DNA from: an uncultured Bacteroidales bacterium
GTDB lineage: Bacteria; Bacteroidota; Bacteroidia; Bacteroidales; UBA932
Direction: 5' to 3'
DNA length: 64,000 bases
NCBI GenBank assembly: GCA_944325765.1
Contig: CALVBH010000088.1
Span: 1-64,000 of the forward strand
Shown here: in pieces, positions 8,934-19,631 of the stretch
Layout: every line of letters starts with the position of its first letter
How positions within the stretch are numbered: the stretch's first letter is position 1
Made by a program: the position numbers and the translations under genes
Notes under the pieces: generated by a model
The model's input: only the letters and a program-made list of their open reading frames with translations
What the model was told of the DNA's origin: nothing
Database searches by the model: none

Positions 8934-11120
8934 TTACCCGATTTCGGCCCCGTTGGCGAGGGCTTCTTCAGGAGTGATGAAACGCATCTTGCCGTCCGGC
9001 TGACGGGCCATAAGAATCATACCCTTGGACTCGATGCCGCGGATTTTCCTCGGCTGCAGGTTCGCAAGGATGCAGATCTGTTTGCCGAGCATCTGTTCCG
9101 GCGTGTAGTACTCGGCGATACCAGACACTATGGTACGTTTGTCGATACCCGTATCTATGGTGAGTTTGAGCAGTTTGTCAGTTTTAGGCACCCTTTCGGC
9201 TTCGAGGACGGCAGCGGTGCGGATATCCATCTTTTCGAAGTCTTCGAAAGTGCATTCCGGCTTCTGCGGAGCTGCGGAATGCGCGGCAGCCTCCCTGGCG
9301 GCAGCCTCGTTGGCCGCCTTCGTTTCATTCAGTTTCCTTACCTGGGCCTCCACCACGGTATCCTCTATCTTGCTGAAAAGCAGAACAGGCTCTCCGAGCT
9401 GATGGCCTTCTTCCAGGATGGAAGTACCGCCGAGATCTTCCCACGAAAGGATGACCTGCGAAGTTCCGGATTCCGAAGAAGAACCGTACGGGACGGTATG
9501 CAGGGCAGCCGATTCTCCCGTCTTGAAGATATTTTCGCTGTGCGTGCCTTCCTCGCCCGAGCGGTGGTCTTCACCGGCCGCTATACCGGCGTTCAGTATT
9601 TTTCTCAAACGTTCGGCCGAGAACGGCAGGAACGGCTCGAAGACTATGGCCAGGTCGGCGCATATCTGCAGGGAAACGTTGAGAATCGATGCGGTCCTGT
9701 CCATATCGGTCTTCGCGACCTTCCATGGTTCGGTATCCGTAAGATACTTGTTCCCGACACGGGCGATGTTCATGGCTTCCTTCAAAGCCTCGCGGAATCT
9801 GTAATGCTCCAGATTCTCCTCCACGGCCTTCTTCAGCTGTGGAATCTGTGCGAGGACTTCGGCATCTATCGGTTCCGGTCCGGCATTGGCAGGGACCCTG
9901 CCTCCGAAATATTTGTGCGTCAGCACTACGGCGCGGTTTACGAAATTGCCGAGAATGGCGACCAGTTCGCTGTTGTTGCGAGCCTGGAAGTCTTTCCAGG
10001 TGAAGTCATTGTCCTTTGTCTCGGGGGCATTGGCACAGAGGACATAGCGGAGCACATCCTCCTGACCCGGGAACTCATCCAGATATTCGTTCAGCCAGAC
10101 TGCCCAGTTTCTCGTAGTGGAAATCTTGTTGCCTTCGAGATTGAGGAACTCGTTTGCAGGGACATTGTCCGGAAGGATATAGGTGCCGTCGGCTTTCAGC
10201 ATGGACGGGAAGACGATACAGTGGAAGACGATGTTGTCTTTCCCGATAAAGTGCACCAGTCTGGTATCCGGAGATTTCCACCATTTCTCCCAACTCTCCG
10301 GAAGAAGTTCCATGGTGTTCGAAATGTACCCGATAGGCGCATCGAACCATACATAGAGCACCTTGCCTTCGGCTCCTTCCACCGGAACGGGAACGCCCCA
10401 GTCCAGGTCGCGGCTCACGGCACGGGGCTGGAGACCGCCGTCCAGCCAGGACTTGCACTGACCGTAGACATTCGTTTTCCACTCCCTGTGGTTTTCGAGA
10501 ATCCACTCCTTGAGCCATGGCTCGTACCGGTCGAGCGGCAGATACCAGTGCTTCGTCTTTTTCTTCACCAATGCGCCTCCGCTCAGAGCCGATTTCGGAT
10601 TTATCAGTTCGTCGGGACTCAGAGTGCTTCCGCATTTCTCGCACTGGTCGCCGTAGGCGCCTTCGTTTCCGCATTTCGGACAGGTTCCCACTATGTAGCG
10701 GTCGGCGAGGAATGTTTTCGCTTCTTCGTCGTAATACTGTTCGCTCTCCTTTTCCACGATTTTTCCTTCATCGTAAAGCCTGCGGAAGAAGTCCGCGGAA
10801 TTCCGGTGATGCACGGCCGAAGTCGTCCTGGAATAAATGTCGAAATTTATACCGAGACCGGCGAAAGACTTCTTTATAATATTATGATACCTGTCCACTA
10901 CGTCCTGCGGAGTGCAGCCCTGCTTTCTGGCCTTTATGGTGATAGGCACGCCATGCTCATCCGAACCGCAGATGAAAAGGACATCTTCGCCCCTCATCCT
11001 CAAATACCTGACATAAATGTCCGCCGGCACGTATACCCCGGCCAGATGTCCGATATGCACCGGTCCGTTGGCATACGGCAGCGCACACGTGACCAAAGTC
11101 CTGTTATATTCCTTTTTCAT
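8934..11120 (-). CDS. metG: Methionyl-tRNA synthetase
   Basis: Charges tRNA-Met with methionine in the cytoplasm. HIGH motif at 22-25 (PVHIGH), zinc knuckle Cys147, 150, 160 and 163 (CPKC...CEKC), and a KMSKS equivalent KISTT at 332-336. The C-terminal hundred residues ([20 protein letters not shown] onward) form the EMAP/Trbp111-type tRNA-binding domain found in the dimeric form of the enzyme, joined by an Ala/Glu-rich linker around residues 605-625. 728 residues is a little longer than Escherichia coli MetG because of the linker. It follows dnaG by 11 bases. Confidence 0.97.
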   Translation of the reverse strand: MKKEYNRTLVTCALPYANGPVHIGHLAGVYVPADIYVRYLRMRGEDVLFICGSDEHGVPITIKARKQGCTPQDVVDRYHNIIKKSFAGLGINFDIYSRTTSAVHHRNSADFFRRLYDEGKIVEKESEQYYDEEAKTFLADRYIVGTCPKCGNEGAYGDQCEKCGSTLSPDELINPKSALSGGALVKKKTKHWYLPLDRYEPWLKEWILENHREWKTNVYGQCKSWLDGGLQPRAVSRDLDWGVPVPVEGAEGKVLYVWFDAPIGYISNTMELLPESWEKWWKSPDTRLVHFIGKDNIVFHCIVFPSMLKADGTYILPDNVPANEFLNLEGNKISTTRNWAVWLNEYLDEFPGQEDVLRYVLCANAPETKDNDFTWKDFQARNNSELVAILGNFVNRAVVLTHKYFGGRVPANAGPEPIDAEVLAQIPQLKKAVEENLEHYRFREALKEAMNIARVGNKYLTDTEPWKVAKTDMDRTASILNVSLQICADLAIVFEPFLPFSAERLRKILNAGIAAGEDHRSGEEGTHSENIFKTGESAALHTVPYGSSSESGTSQVILSWEDLGGTSILEEGHQLGEPVLLFSKIEDTVVEAQVRKLNETKAANEAAAREAAAHSAAPQKPECTFEDFEKMDIRTAAVLEAERVPKTDKLLKLTIDTGIDKRTIVSGIAEYYTPEQMLGKQICILANLQPRKIRGIESKGMILMARQPDGKMRFITPEEALANGAEIG

Positions 11121-11131
11121 ATAGTTTTATA

Positions 11132-13102
11132 TTAAACCCGCCCCAACTTGCGGTTGATCACTGTCCTCGCCTTGTTCAGGGCATTCATCTTTTCAAGGAT
11201 ACCGGCCTGCCCGTCAGGTTCCGCCGACGGAAGTTCCCGCGACAGGTCTTTCAGCATTTCGTCCAGACGGCGGCTCTGATATGCAAGCAGCGATTTCGGC
11301 ACAAAGATAATCAATTGTGTCGCAACGGAGGTCAGGGAATTGCGATAATTGTCTACCGTCAGCAAATATTTGTCCACCAGCAGGTCGGCCGCCACCGCGG
11401 CAATGTCGGAATCCTCGCTGTTCATCAGCCGCGACTGGATCTGCTCCTGCGTCAGTCCCTGGTCATACAGGGTAAAATATTCTTCGTACACTTTTCTGTA
11501 TGCCGAATTCGAAAAGACCACGCCGTCCGCAGTCAGGGCTCCGTCTATGAACTCGGCCACTGTATCCTGCTCGGAATCGGGAACATAAAATTCGGAATCC
11601 CTGTCGAATTCGAGGAGCGAACGGCCATGCTCCACTATGAACCCGAGGAGTTCCTTTTCACAGGGAGCCAGTGCCGGAGACTCTAATTTCACCGTTTCCG
11701 AAGACCGCGTCGCAAAAGAAGTTCCGGCGGTATTGTTTCCGGTTCCCGATGCTATTTCTTCCCTGAGTTTCCTGCTCTCCTCCTGCTTTTTCTCCGCGGC
11801 AAACATATCCCGGCGCGTACTTCTGATGCGGTCGAAAAGGATATTCGAAGATATGTTGAACCTTTCGGCACACATTTCCGCATAGACGGAGCGTTTCACC
11901 GGATCTGGAATCATAGCGACAGTATCCGCGATGTCATTTATGAAATTGGCCTTTTTCAGCGGGTCGCTGCCGGCTTCAGCCAGCAATATGTCTGATTTGA
12001 AACTTATGAAATCCTGCTCGTGCGCCTCTATGAAATTCCTGACTTCGTCCAATGTATGTTTCCGGGAAAAGGAATCAGGATCATCTCCGTCAGGAAGGAG
12101 TATCACCTTTACGTTAAGCCCCTCTTTCAGGACAAGCCCGATTCCGCGCAAGGCTGCCTTTATGCCTGCCGGATCCCCGTCGTAGATGATGGTGACATTG
12201 GAAGTGTATTTCCGGATCAGGTGTATCTGCTCGACAGTGAGCGATGTCCCGCTTGAGGCCACGACATTGTGTATGCCGAACTGGTACATGGAAATCACGT
12301 CCAGATACCCTTCCACGAGGATACATTTGTCCTGACGGACAATTTCGCCGCGCGCGAACCAGATGCCGTAGAGAGAGCGGCTTTTCACGTAAATCTCGGT
12401 TTCGGGGGAGTTCACGTACTTCGCCACGGTCTTGTCGGAGCGCAGTGTCCTGCCTCCGAAGGCTATTACCCTGCCGCCCGGAGAATGGATGGGAAACATC
12501 GCCCTGTCGTAGAACCTGTCGATGACCTGACCGTCATCCCGTCTGTAGCAGAGGCCGGTATCTATCAGGAACTCTTCCTTGTAGCCGGCCTTCCTCGCAG
12601 CAGACAGCAGCGTCGTCCTGCCGGACGGAGCCCATCCCAGGCCGAACTTCTCAATCGTTTCGTCTTCGAGGCCGCGCGTTTTGAAATAAGCATAGCCGAC
12701 CCCGTTGTCGGCAGTCCTCAGACTGTCCCTGAAAAAACCGGCGGCGAATTCGGAAACTAAAAGCAGGCTCTCGCCGTGCTGTCTTTGGGCTATTTCTTCG
12801 GCCGTTTCTTCCTTCTCGACGATTTCTATATGATACTTCTTCGCCAGATATTTGAGGGCGTCGACGTAGGACATGCTTTCGTGCTCCATGACGAAACCCA
12901 CGGCCGTCCCGGACTTGCCGCAGCCGAAACATTTGAAAATGCCCTTCGCCGGGGAAACGTAAAACGAAGGCGTCTTCTCATTATGAAAAGGGCAGCAGGC
13001 TATAAAATTAGCCCCCTGCCTTTTCAATGAGACAAAGTCGCCCACGACATCCTCGATTCTGGCAGAATCCAGTATCCTGTCTACAGTTTCCCGCGGAATC
13101 AT
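11132..13102 (-). CDS. dnaG: DNA primase DnaG
   Basis: Synthesises RNA primers for lagging-strand DNA replication. N-terminal CHC2 zinc finger with Cys37, His40, Cys58 and Cys61 (CPFH and CFGC). A central TOPRIM domain follows with ILVEGYLDVISMYQFGIHNVVASSGT and the metal site YDGDPAGIKA. A C-terminal helicase-binding region comes after a short Ser/Thr/Ala-rich linker near residue 450. The length of 656 residues is normal for Bacteroidota. The gene begins 3 bases after the HdeD-like gene and is followed by metG. Confidence 0.97.
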   Translation of the reverse strand: MIPRETVDRILDSARIEDVVGDFVSLKRQGANFIACCPFHNEKTPSFYVSPAKGIFKCFGCGKSGTAVGFVMEHESMSYVDALKYLAKKYHIEIVEKEETAEEIAQRQHGESLLLVSEFAAGFFRDSLRTADNGVGYAYFKTRGLEDETIEKFGLGWAPSGRTTLLSAARKAGYKEEFLIDTGLCYRRDDGQVIDRFYDRAMFPIHSPGGRVIAFGGRTLRSDKTVAKYVNSPETEIYVKSRSLYGIWFARGEIVRQDKCILVEGYLDVISMYQFGIHNVVASSGTSLTVEQIHLIRKYTSNVTIIYDGDPAGIKAALRGIGLVLKEGLNVKVILLPDGDDPDSFSRKHTLDEVRNFIEAHEQDFISFKSDILLAEAGSDPLKKANFINDIADTVAMIPDPVKRSVYAEMCAERFNISSNILFDRIRSTRRDMFAAEKKQEESRKLREEIASGTGNNTAGTSFATRSSETVKLESPALAPCEKELLGFIVEHGRSLLEFDRDSEFYVPDSEQDTVAEFIDGALTADGVVFSNSAYRKVYEEYFTLYDQGLTQEQIQSRLMNSEDSDIAAVAADLLVDKYLLTVDNYRNSLTSVATQLIIFVPKSLLAYQSRRLDEMLKDLSRELPSAEPDGQAGILEKMNALNKARTVINRKLGRV

Positions 13103-13105
13103 CTG

Positions 13106-13744
13106 TCACTCATCCACTTTCTCGAACTCGGCATCCTTCACTCCGCTGTAATCCGTCCCCTTCTTCCCGCCGTCCGAAGACCCGGATGATGAAGGGAACC
13201 TGATTTCGTATTCCTTCATGGCCCTGGCCATTTTCCAGGTAGTGAAGAGTTCCGACAGGCCGTAAACCAGTATGGCGATACCGGCAAGAAGGGTCATGGT
13301 GGCGGCCCCTTCGAACGGACGGAGAAGCAGCAGAAGTCCGCCTCCCGCGCATATTACCGGAAGGATGAATGTCCATGGCGTAATCAGGACCATGGAAGCC
13401 GCGCTTATCATGACAACGATCTGGGAAACGCCGAAGCCCAGAAGGACGGCCCCTATCACGATGATGACGAAGCTCGCCACGAATTCCGGAAATGCGAAAA
13501 GGAGGGCTCCGATGACGATGTCGACCACGGTATTGAATACCAGAAGCCCCATACCGCCCGAACGTCTGTTTATGATTCCGTAGACCAAAGTGACGATGCC
13601 TGTGGCTATCAGTATCGCGGCTATGATCTTGACGACTATTATAAGGGATGTACCCGGCCTTATGACCATAAGCAGGCCTATCAGGATGGCGATGACGGCC
13701 CTGATCCAGCCGCTGAACTTATTCTTGAATCCGAAAGTAATCAT
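13106..13744 (-). CDS. HdeD family (DUF308) membrane protein
   Basis: About six hydrophobic segments in the first 170 residues (for example WIRAVIAILIGLLMVI, LIIVVKIIAAILIATGIVTLV, FVIIVIGAVLLGFG) match the DUF308/HdeD inner-membrane family, whose Escherichia coli member is linked to acid resistance. The remaining 40 residues form a hydrophilic, Ser/Gly/Asp/Lys-rich cytoplasmic tail not found in HdeD itself. Being the first gene of the operon leading into dnaG (3-base gap) suggests cotranscription rather than a shared function. The role in this organism is unknown. Confidence 0.8.
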   Translation of the reverse strand: MITFGFKNKFSGWIRAVIAILIGLLMVIRPGTSLIIVVKIIAAILIATGIVTLVYGIINRRSGGMGLLVFNTVVDIVIGALLFAFPEFVASFVIIVIGAVLLGFGVSQIVVMISAASMVLITPWTFILPVICAGGGLLLLLRPFEGAATMTLLAGIAILVYGLSELFTTWKMARAMKEYEIRFPSSSGSSDGGKKGTDYSGVKDAEFEKVDE

Positions 13745-13806
13745 AATGTATGGATTTTATGGTTCCGGTACGGGAAGTCCTGCAAATCTATCCGTACCAA
13801 TAAATG

Positions 13807-13814
13807 CAAAAGTA
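13807..13814 (-). promoter_or_regulatory. -7 box for the hdeD-dnaG-metG-murB-murA operon
   Basis: Minus strand TACTTTTG, a perfect TAnnTTTG match, 62 bases upstream of the HdeD-like ATG in the divergent spacer with fhs. Confidence 0.55.
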
Positions 13815-13826
13815 CAAATTATTTTG

Positions 13827-13834
13827 TAATTTCG
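13827..13834 (+). promoter_or_regulatory. Possible -7 box for fhs
   Basis: TAATTTCG matches TAnnTTTG at seven of eight positions and lies about 50 bases before the fhs ATG, back to back with the box at 13807-13814. Confidence 0.4.
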
Positions 13835-13885
13835 CGACCTGTCATCGGACTGACGCCAATATATTCGTCGAACCAACGTTAGATC

Positions 13886-15553
13886 ATGAAAACGGATATC
13901 GAAATAGCGAGAAGCACTGAAATGAAGCCTGTCGCCGAGGTGGCTGCCGGCATCGGAATCGGAGAAAACGAAATCGAACAGTACGGCCGTTACATGGCCA
14001 AAATCCCTGTCGGCCTCATCGATGAGGAAAAGATGAAGAAAAGCCGGCTCATATTGGTGACGGCCATAACCGCCACCAAGGCCGGAATCGGAAAGACCAC
14101 CGCCTCCATAGGACTGGCCATGGGGCTGGAGAAAATCGGGAAAAAAGCCATCGTAGCCCTCCGCGAGCCGTCGCTCGGCCCGTGTTTCGGTCTCAAGGGC
14201 GGGGCAGCCGGCGGCGGATATGCCCAGGTGCTTCCGATGGAAAAGATAAATCTGCATTTTACGGGAGACTTCCATGCAGTGACCTCCACGCACAATATGA
14301 TAGCCGCCCTGCTGGACAACTACCTGTACCAGCATCAGGCAGAAGGTTTCGCGCTGAAGGAAATCGTATGGAAGAGGGTTCTGGACGTAAACGACAGGTC
14401 GCTCAGGAATATCGTCACGGGACTCGGTCCGCGGACGAACGGAATCCCGCAGGAATCCGGATTCGACATCACACCGGCTTCGGAGATTATGGCGATACTC
14501 TGTCTGGCGAAAGACCTCGATGACGTGAAAAGGCGGATAGGGAACATCACTTTGGGATATACGTTCGATGACAAGCCGTTTACGGTGAACGATATGGGCG
14601 TGGCCGGGGCGATGGCTGCCCTGATGGCGGACGCCATCAAGCCGAATCTCGTGCAGACCACGGAGGGGTCGGCAGCCATCGTGCATGGAGGTCCTTTCGC
14701 CAACATAGCCCACGGCTGCAACTCCGTCATCGCCACCAGGGAAGCCATGACATTCGGAGACTATGTCATCACGGAAGCCGGGTTCGGCGCAGACCTCGGA
14801 GCGGAGAAATTCTTCAACATCAAATGCCGGAAAAGCGGACTGTGCCCTCAGTTGACCATGATAGTAGCCACTCTCCAGGGACTGAAGATGCACGGAGACG
14901 TACCTTTGGAGAAAATCAAGGAACCCGATGCCGAAGGCATCCGCAAAGGCTTTTCGAACCTCGACAGACATATCAGCAATCTCAAGGGCTTCGGCCAGAC
15001 TGTTCTGGTCTGCTTCAACAGATTCGCTTCCGACACTGAAGAAGAGATAGATATGGTCAGACGCCACTGCGAGGAAAACGGTGTCGGCTTCGCCGTCAAC
15101 GATGCATACGCCCGCGGCGGAAACGGCGCCGCAGACCTGGCACGTAAAGTCGTGGAACTCATAGACAGGAACCCTTCCGGGCCGCTGAGACTGACATATC
15201 CGGACACGCTCGACACGGCCGGGAAGATAGAAGCCGTCGCCAGGAACATCTACGGGGCAGGTTCGGTGAAATTCAGTTCCAGAAGCCTCAGACAGATGGA
15301 CAGGATACGTTCTCTCGGCATATCGCATTTTCCTGTCTGCATAGCGAAGACGCAGTATTCCTTTTCGCAGGATCCGAAAAAATACGGGGCCCCGTCGGGT
15401 TTCGAGTTCGAAATCAGCGACATAGTCATAAATACCGGGGCGGAAATGATAGTGGCCATAGCCGGTGACATCATCAGGATGCCGGGACTGCCCAAATCCC
15501 CTCAGGCTCTGAGAATAGACATCACGGACGGCGTCATCGACGGCCTGAGTTAG
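13886..15553 (+). CDS. fhs: Formate-tetrahydrofolate ligase
   Basis: ATP-dependent synthesis of 10-formyltetrahydrofolate from formate, feeding purine and fMet synthesis in one-carbon metabolism. The 555 residues match the family along their length: N-terminal [10 protein letters not shown], nucleotide loop [11 protein letters not shown] (62-72), [49 protein letters not shown], and [19 protein letters not shown]. The nucleotide loop reads ATKAGIGK instead of the commoner PTPAGEGK. The start is the first Met of the conserved N-terminus. A PHP-family gene follows by 29 bases. Confidence 0.96.
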   Translation: MKTDIEIARSTEMKPVAEVAAGIGIGENEIEQYGRYMAKIPVGLIDEEKMKKSRLILVTAITATKAGIGKTTASIGLAMGLEKIGKKAIVALREPSLGPCFGLKGGAAGGGYAQVLPMEKINLHFTGDFHAVTSTHNMIAALLDNYLYQHQAEGFALKEIVWKRVLDVNDRSLRNIVTGLGPRTNGIPQESGFDITPASEIMAILCLAKDLDDVKRRIGNITLGYTFDDKPFTVNDMGVAGAMAALMADAIKPNLVQTTEGSAAIVHGGPFANIAHGCNSVIATREAMTFGDYVITEAGFGADLGAEKFFNIKCRKSGLCPQLTMIVATLQGLKMHGDVPLEKIKEPDAEGIRKGFSNLDRHISNLKGFGQTVLVCFNRFASDTEEEIDMVRRHCEENGVGFAVNDAYARGGNGAADLARKVVELIDRNPSGPLRLTYPDTLDTAGKIEAVARNIYGAGSVKFSSRSLRQMDRIRSLGISHFPVCIAKTQYSFSQDPKKYGAPSGFEFEISDIVINTGAEMIVAIAGDIIRMPGLPKSPQALRIDITDGVIDGLS

Positions 15554-15582
15554 ATCCCGGATTCACAGACAGGAATTCCTTT

Positions 15583-16410
15583 ATGGCATCATTCTACGAC
15601 AACCACAACCACAGCCAGTTCTCATTCGACGGAAGCCGCACCACCATCGAGGCGTCAGCCCGTGCCGGCCGGGCGGCCGGACTTTCGGGAATGTGCTTTA
15701 CGGACCATTGCGATTTTTTCGTCCCTCCCGTAAAGGCCGAATTCGAGCATCTGGTTCCGGAACAGTTCGATATTGCCGCGCAGCAGGAAGAAATAGACAG
15801 AGTACGTGAACTCCTGCCGGATTTCAGGATTTTCAAGGGAATCGAAATCGGACTGGAGGAAAAAAGCAGGGAGGAAAACCGCAGGCTGCTGAAAGAGTGG
15901 AAATTCGACGAGGTCATAGCCTCGGTACACTATCTTGACGACACGGACCCGTTCTGGGGCGGTTACTACGAGGGCAAGGGCTGGAAAGAAGCATACGGAC
16001 ACTATCTCGAGACCATCTGCAACGAGATGATTCTGCTCGGAGACTTCGACATTATGGGACATTTCGACTACGTGGCCAGATATGCCCCCTATCCGGAATG
16101 CAGCATTTGCTACAGGGACTTCCCCGATATTTTCGACACTATGTTCAGATATCTGGCCGAGAACGGGAAAGCCCTGGAAATCAATACCAAGACCTATCAG
16201 GACTACAAGGGAAGAACCCCGGTTCTGGATCCGGATATCCTGAAAAGGTTCAGGGAAACGGGAGGAGAGGCCGTCAGCTTAGGGTCGGATTCGCATGACC
16301 CTGCAAGGGTAGGGGACAAATTCCGGATATACGCCGATTTCATCAAGTCCTGCGGCTTCACCCACGCGGCGCATTTCCGCAAAAGGCAACTTGTACTGGA
16401 AAAAATCTGA
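15583..16410 (+). CDS. PHP-domain phosphoesterase, histidinol-phosphatase (HisK/HisJ) type
   Basis: PHP-superfamily metal-dependent hydrolase. The metal-ligand motifs are recognisable in order: DNHNHSQFS (6-14), CFTDHCDF (near 42), KGIEIGLEE (near 87), ASVHYLDD (near 113), GHFDYVARY, and LGSDSHDPARVGD near 235. The 275-residue length and the DPFWGGYYEGK insertion resemble histidinol-phosphatase of the HisJ/HisK group, which dephosphorylates histidinol phosphate. No other his gene is nearby, so the substrate is not proved by context. It follows fhs by 29 bases and converges on recQ with a 17-base spacer. Confidence 0.82.
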   Translation: MASFYDNHNHSQFSFDGSRTTIEASARAGRAAGLSGMCFTDHCDFFVPPVKAEFEHLVPEQFDIAAQQEEIDRVRELLPDFRIFKGIEIGLEEKSREENRRLLKEWKFDEVIASVHYLDDTDPFWGGYYEGKGWKEAYGHYLETICNEMILLGDFDIMGHFDYVARYAPYPECSICYRDFPDIFDTMFRYLAENGKALEINTKTYQDYKGRTPVLDPDILKRFRETGGEAVSLGSDSHDPARVGDKFRIYADFIKSCGFTHAAHFRKRQLVLEKI

Positions 16411-16427
16411 CGTCTCAAGCCGGAAAA

Positions 16428-18632
16428 TCAGTTGGCGACCTCGCACAGGAATTTCAGACGCACGAGACGGACCTCGAACTCGTCATAGTCCTGTCCGAGT
16501 TCCTCCATGGCATCGGACAGAGAGTCGGACGCGGCCTCATTCCTGAAATAGTCGTATATTTCTTCCACGACATCGTCATCGACAGTCTGGCTGATATAAT
16601 AGTTCAGATCCAGCCTGGTCCCCGATGCCACGATAGTCTCGATTTCGGAAAGAAGTTCATCCATTTCGAGACTCTTCGCACTGGCTATGTCTTCCAGAGG
16701 AAGTTTCCTGTCGATGCCCTGGATGATGAACAGTTTGCTGGCCGAAGACGAATTGCCGGTAGACTTCACCACGAAGTCTTCGGGACGGTCGATTTCGTTT
16801 TCCTCGACATATCTGGAAATCAGTTCGATGAACTCCTTCCCGTACTTCCTGGCCTTTCCTTCTCCCACACCCTGACAGTTCTTCAGTTCGTCCACAGTGA
16901 CCGGATAGGTGATGGACATATCCTCCAAAGACGGGTCCGGGAACAGAATCCACGGCTGCAGATGCAGTTTTTTGGACAGATCAGATCTCAGTTCCTTGAG
17001 CATGGCCAGCAGGACCTGGTCCCCTCCTCCGCCACCCGCCCTGCCTGCGGAAGCCGGCATGTCATCGTCGTCATCTTCCCCGTCGACGAACTGGCGTTCC
17101 TCGGTAAGCATAATCCGGTACGGATGTGCGGCGAATTCCCTTCCGAGGTCAGTGACGTAAATCAGCCCGTAAGACTCGATGTCCTTTTCCAGGAAATGAC
17201 GGACAATGCCCTGGTGGATAAGGTCGCACCAGAAACGTACCGAATGGTCCTTTCCTGCTCCGAAAAATTCCAGCCTGTCGTGCTCGTATGACTTGATAAG
17301 CGCATTGGAAACACCTGCAAGTATGTTTGCGATATGCTCCATCTTGAAATGTTCCGGCATAGACTCTATCAGTTCGATAATCAGAGACATCTCCTCCTGT
17401 CCGTCGAACTGTTTCTTCGGATGGAGGCAGTTGTCGCAGGCTCCGCAGTTGTCCTGCAGATAGTCTTCCCCGAAATAGTTCATAAGGAGTTTCCTGCGGC
17501 ACTGGTTCGACTCGGCGTAGGCCACCGTCTCAAGCAGGAGCTGCTTGCCTATCTCCTGCTCAGACACCGGCTTGCCCTGCATGAACTTCTCCAGTTTCTG
17601 TATGTCCTTGTAGCTGTAGAAGGCTATGCATTTGCCCTCTCCGCCGTCCCTGCCGGCCCTTCCAGTCTCCTGATAGTATCCTTCGAGACTTTTCGGTATG
17701 TCGTAATGAATGACGAAGCGTACATCCGGCTTGTCTATCCCCATTCCGAAGGCTATCGTCGCCACAATCACGTCGATTTCCTCCATCAGGAACCTGTCCT
17801 GATTCTCTGCACGGGTCCTGGCATCCAGACCGGCGTGGTATGGAAGAGCCTTTATGCCGTTTATATTCAGGAGTTCGGACAGTTCCTCCACTTTCTTCCG
17901 GCTGAGGCAGTAGATAATGCCCGATTTTCCGGGATTCTGCCTTATGAACCTGATTATGTCCCGTTTCGGGTCCGATTTGTCGCGGATTTCGTAATACAGG
18001 TTCGGTCTGTTGAAAGACGACTTGAAAACTTTCGCGCCGGATATTCCGAGATTCTTCTGTATGTCGCTCTGCACCTTCGGCGTAGCCGTAGCTGTCAGAG
18101 CAATGACCGGAGCCGCTCCTATTTCCTCTATTATGCTCCTGATACGCCTGTATTCCGGACGGAAATCATGTCCCCACTCCGATATGCAGTGGGCCTCATC
18201 CACGGCATAGAAAGATATCCTGATCTCTTTCAGCATATCTATATTCTCCGGCTTCGTCAGAGATTCCGGAGCTACGTACAGGAGCTTGGTGACACCGGTC
18301 AGCAAGTCTTCCCTCACCTCGTTTATCTGGGCTTTCGACAGGGATGAATTCAGGAAATGGGCTATTCCGTCGTTCCCGGAAACGAAGCCTCGGATAGCAT
18401 CCACCTGGTTTTTCATCAGCGCGATAAGAGGCGATATCACTATCGCCGTCCCCTCCATCACCAACGCAGGAAGCTGATAGCAAAGAGATTTGCCGCCACC
18501 CGTCGGCATGAGCACAAAGGCGTCGTTGCCTGAGACAAGATGGGAAATTATCTGCTCCTGGTCACCCTTGAAAGAGTCGAAACCGAAAAATTCCTTCAGT
18601 TTCGAGTGCAAAGTTTTAGAATCGATAGCCAT
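16428..18632 (-). CDS. recQ: ATP-dependent DNA helicase RecQ
   Basis: 3'-5' DNA helicase of recombination and replication-fork repair. Walker A GGGKS (45-49) in LMPTGGGKSLCYQLPA, DEAH box at 145-148 followed by CISEWGHDFRPEYR (aromatic-rich loop), and motif VI YYQETGRAGRDG. The RQC zinc-binding cysteines lie in QCRRKLLMNYFG and CGACDNC, followed by a winged-helix part and an HRDC domain (LRSDLSKKLHLQPWILFPD onward). The 734 residues exceed Escherichia coli RecQ because of an additional C-terminal helical segment after the HRDC, usual in Bacteroidota. An acidic/Gly-rich linker (about residues 510-530) precedes the HRDC. Confidence 0.96.
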   Translation of the reverse strand: MAIDSKTLHSKLKEFFGFDSFKGDQEQIISHLVSGNDAFVLMPTGGGKSLCYQLPALVMEGTAIVISPLIALMKNQVDAIRGFVSGNDGIAHFLNSSLSKAQINEVREDLLTGVTKLLYVAPESLTKPENIDMLKEIRISFYAVDEAHCISEWGHDFRPEYRRIRSIIEEIGAAPVIALTATATPKVQSDIQKNLGISGAKVFKSSFNRPNLYYEIRDKSDPKRDIIRFIRQNPGKSGIIYCLSRKKVEELSELLNINGIKALPYHAGLDARTRAENQDRFLMEEIDVIVATIAFGMGIDKPDVRFVIHYDIPKSLEGYYQETGRAGRDGGEGKCIAFYSYKDIQKLEKFMQGKPVSEQEIGKQLLLETVAYAESNQCRRKLLMNYFGEDYLQDNCGACDNCLHPKKQFDGQEEMSLIIELIESMPEHFKMEHIANILAGVSNALIKSYEHDRLEFFGAGKDHSVRFWCDLIHQGIVRHFLEKDIESYGLIYVTDLGREFAAHPYRIMLTEERQFVDGEDDDDDMPASAGRAGGGGGDQVLLAMLKELRSDLSKKLHLQPWILFPDPSLEDMSITYPVTVDELKNCQGVGEGKARKYGKEFIELISRYVEENEIDRPEDFVVKSTGNSSSASKLFIIQGIDRKLPLEDIASAKSLEMDELLSEIETIVASGTRLDLNYYISQTVDDDVVEEIYDYFRNEAASDSLSDAMEELGQDYDEFEVRLVRLKFLCEVAN

Positions 18633-18734
18633 ATATGAGGTTTTAGCCGTACTAAGTTAGATTTTTTTTTCACTTCCGCAAATACTTTCCTCCTTTTTGT
18701 AAAACGCACGGGCCGCCTCTGCCGCCTGACGTTT

Positions 18735-18790
18735 TTTAAGAAAATTTACACGATTTCTTAAACAGCATCCGAAATAATTTACGATATTTG
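18735..18790 (+). promoter_or_regulatory. Upstream region of the FKBP gene: inverted repeat and -7 box
   Basis: A perfect 9-base inverted repeat, TTTAAGAAA at 18735-18743 and TTTCTTAAA at 18754-18762 with a 10-base loop, lies just upstream of GATATTTG (18783-18790, seven of eight to TAnnTTTG). The ATG follows 45 bases later. The repeat could be an operator; it lacks the trailing T-tract of a terminator. Confidence 0.4.
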
Positions 18791-18834
18791 CAGAATGTGT
18801 TGACAAAGAACAATATTTATCAAATCAATAGACA

Positions 18835-19620
18835 ATGAAAACATTCAAATTCCTTTCAGCGGCTGCCGTAGCGGCAGCAATGATTGCAGGATGCACGGGT
18901 ACACCCAAGAGCATCACAGTGGAAAAAGACGGCGAAACCAAAACCATCTCCCTTCCGGACGCCGCCCTTACCGACTCCGTAAGTTATCTCGTAGGTATAA
19001 ACTTCGGATATTTCATCAAGGCCAACAACTTCGGCGAAGACCTCGACTATGCAAAAATCAAGAAAGGTATGATGGACTTCATCAAGGCAGACGGCCAGAT
19101 GAATTCTCCGGAATTCAACTCCCAGTTCGACATAAACCCGGACGAGATGAACCGTCTTTTCAACAAGTTCATCTCGGCAAGGCATGAATTCGAATCTGAA
19201 AGCAACAAGGCTGCCGGAGAGGAATTCCTGAAGAAGAACGCTCAGAACACGGGAGTCGTTACCACCGAAAGCGGTCTCCAGTATCAGATAGTGGCTGACG
19301 GAAACGAGGTGAAACCAGGTGAAAAGGATACTGTTTACGTACACTACACAGGCACTCTCATCGACGGTACTGAATTCGATGCTTCCGATCCTGAGAAAGA
19401 CCCTGTACGCATGATGATGAACCGCGTCATCAAAGGATGGACCGAAGGCCTGCAGTACATAGGCGAAGGCGGTAAGATCAAACTCTTCATCCCTGCCGAA
19501 CTGGGTTACGGCGAACGCGGAACCGGAGCCATCAAACCTAATTCCACCCTCATCTTCGATGTCGAGCTGGTAAAGGTCGGCAAAGTGGCTGAAGAAGAAA
19601 AGAACGAAGACAAGAAATAA
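18835..19620 (+). CDS. FKBP-type peptidyl-prolyl isomerase lipoprotein
   Basis: Periplasmic prolyl isomerase and probable chaperone. The N-terminus MKTFKFLSAAAVAAAMIAGC ends in a lipobox with Cys20, so it should be lipid-anchored. Residues about 40-130 form the helical dimerisation domain of the Mip/FkpA type; residues about 145-248 are the FKBP domain, with VYVHYTGTLIDGTEFDAS, VIKGWTEGLQYIGEGGK and IPAELGYGERGTG including the conserved active-site residues. A charged Glu/Lys tail ends the 261-residue protein. The DUF3127 gene begins 11 bases downstream. Confidence 0.94.
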   Translation: MKTFKFLSAAAVAAAMIAGCTGTPKSITVEKDGETKTISLPDAALTDSVSYLVGINFGYFIKANNFGEDLDYAKIKKGMMDFIKADGQMNSPEFNSQFDINPDEMNRLFNKFISARHEFESESNKAAGEEFLKKNAQNTGVVTTESGLQYQIVADGNEVKPGEKDTVYVHYTGTLIDGTEFDASDPEKDPVRMMMNRVIKGWTEGLQYIGEGGKIKLFIPAELGYGERGTGAIKPNSTLIFDVELVKVGKVAEEEKNEDKK

Positions 19621-19631
19621 CGGAACTTGCT

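Noticed and set aside
7826..8977. 383-codon open frame antisense to murB
   Set aside because: Overlaps murB fully, Arg/His-rich, no motif.
9279..11135. 618-codon open frame antisense to metG
   Set aside because: It mirrors metG codon by codon, is Arg/Phe/Gly-rich and matches no family; metG is complete and unambiguous.
13757..15328. 523-codon open frame antisense to fhs
   Set aside because: Shadow of the fhs coding strand produced by codon bias; no recognisable domain, and it would read through the divergent promoter region.
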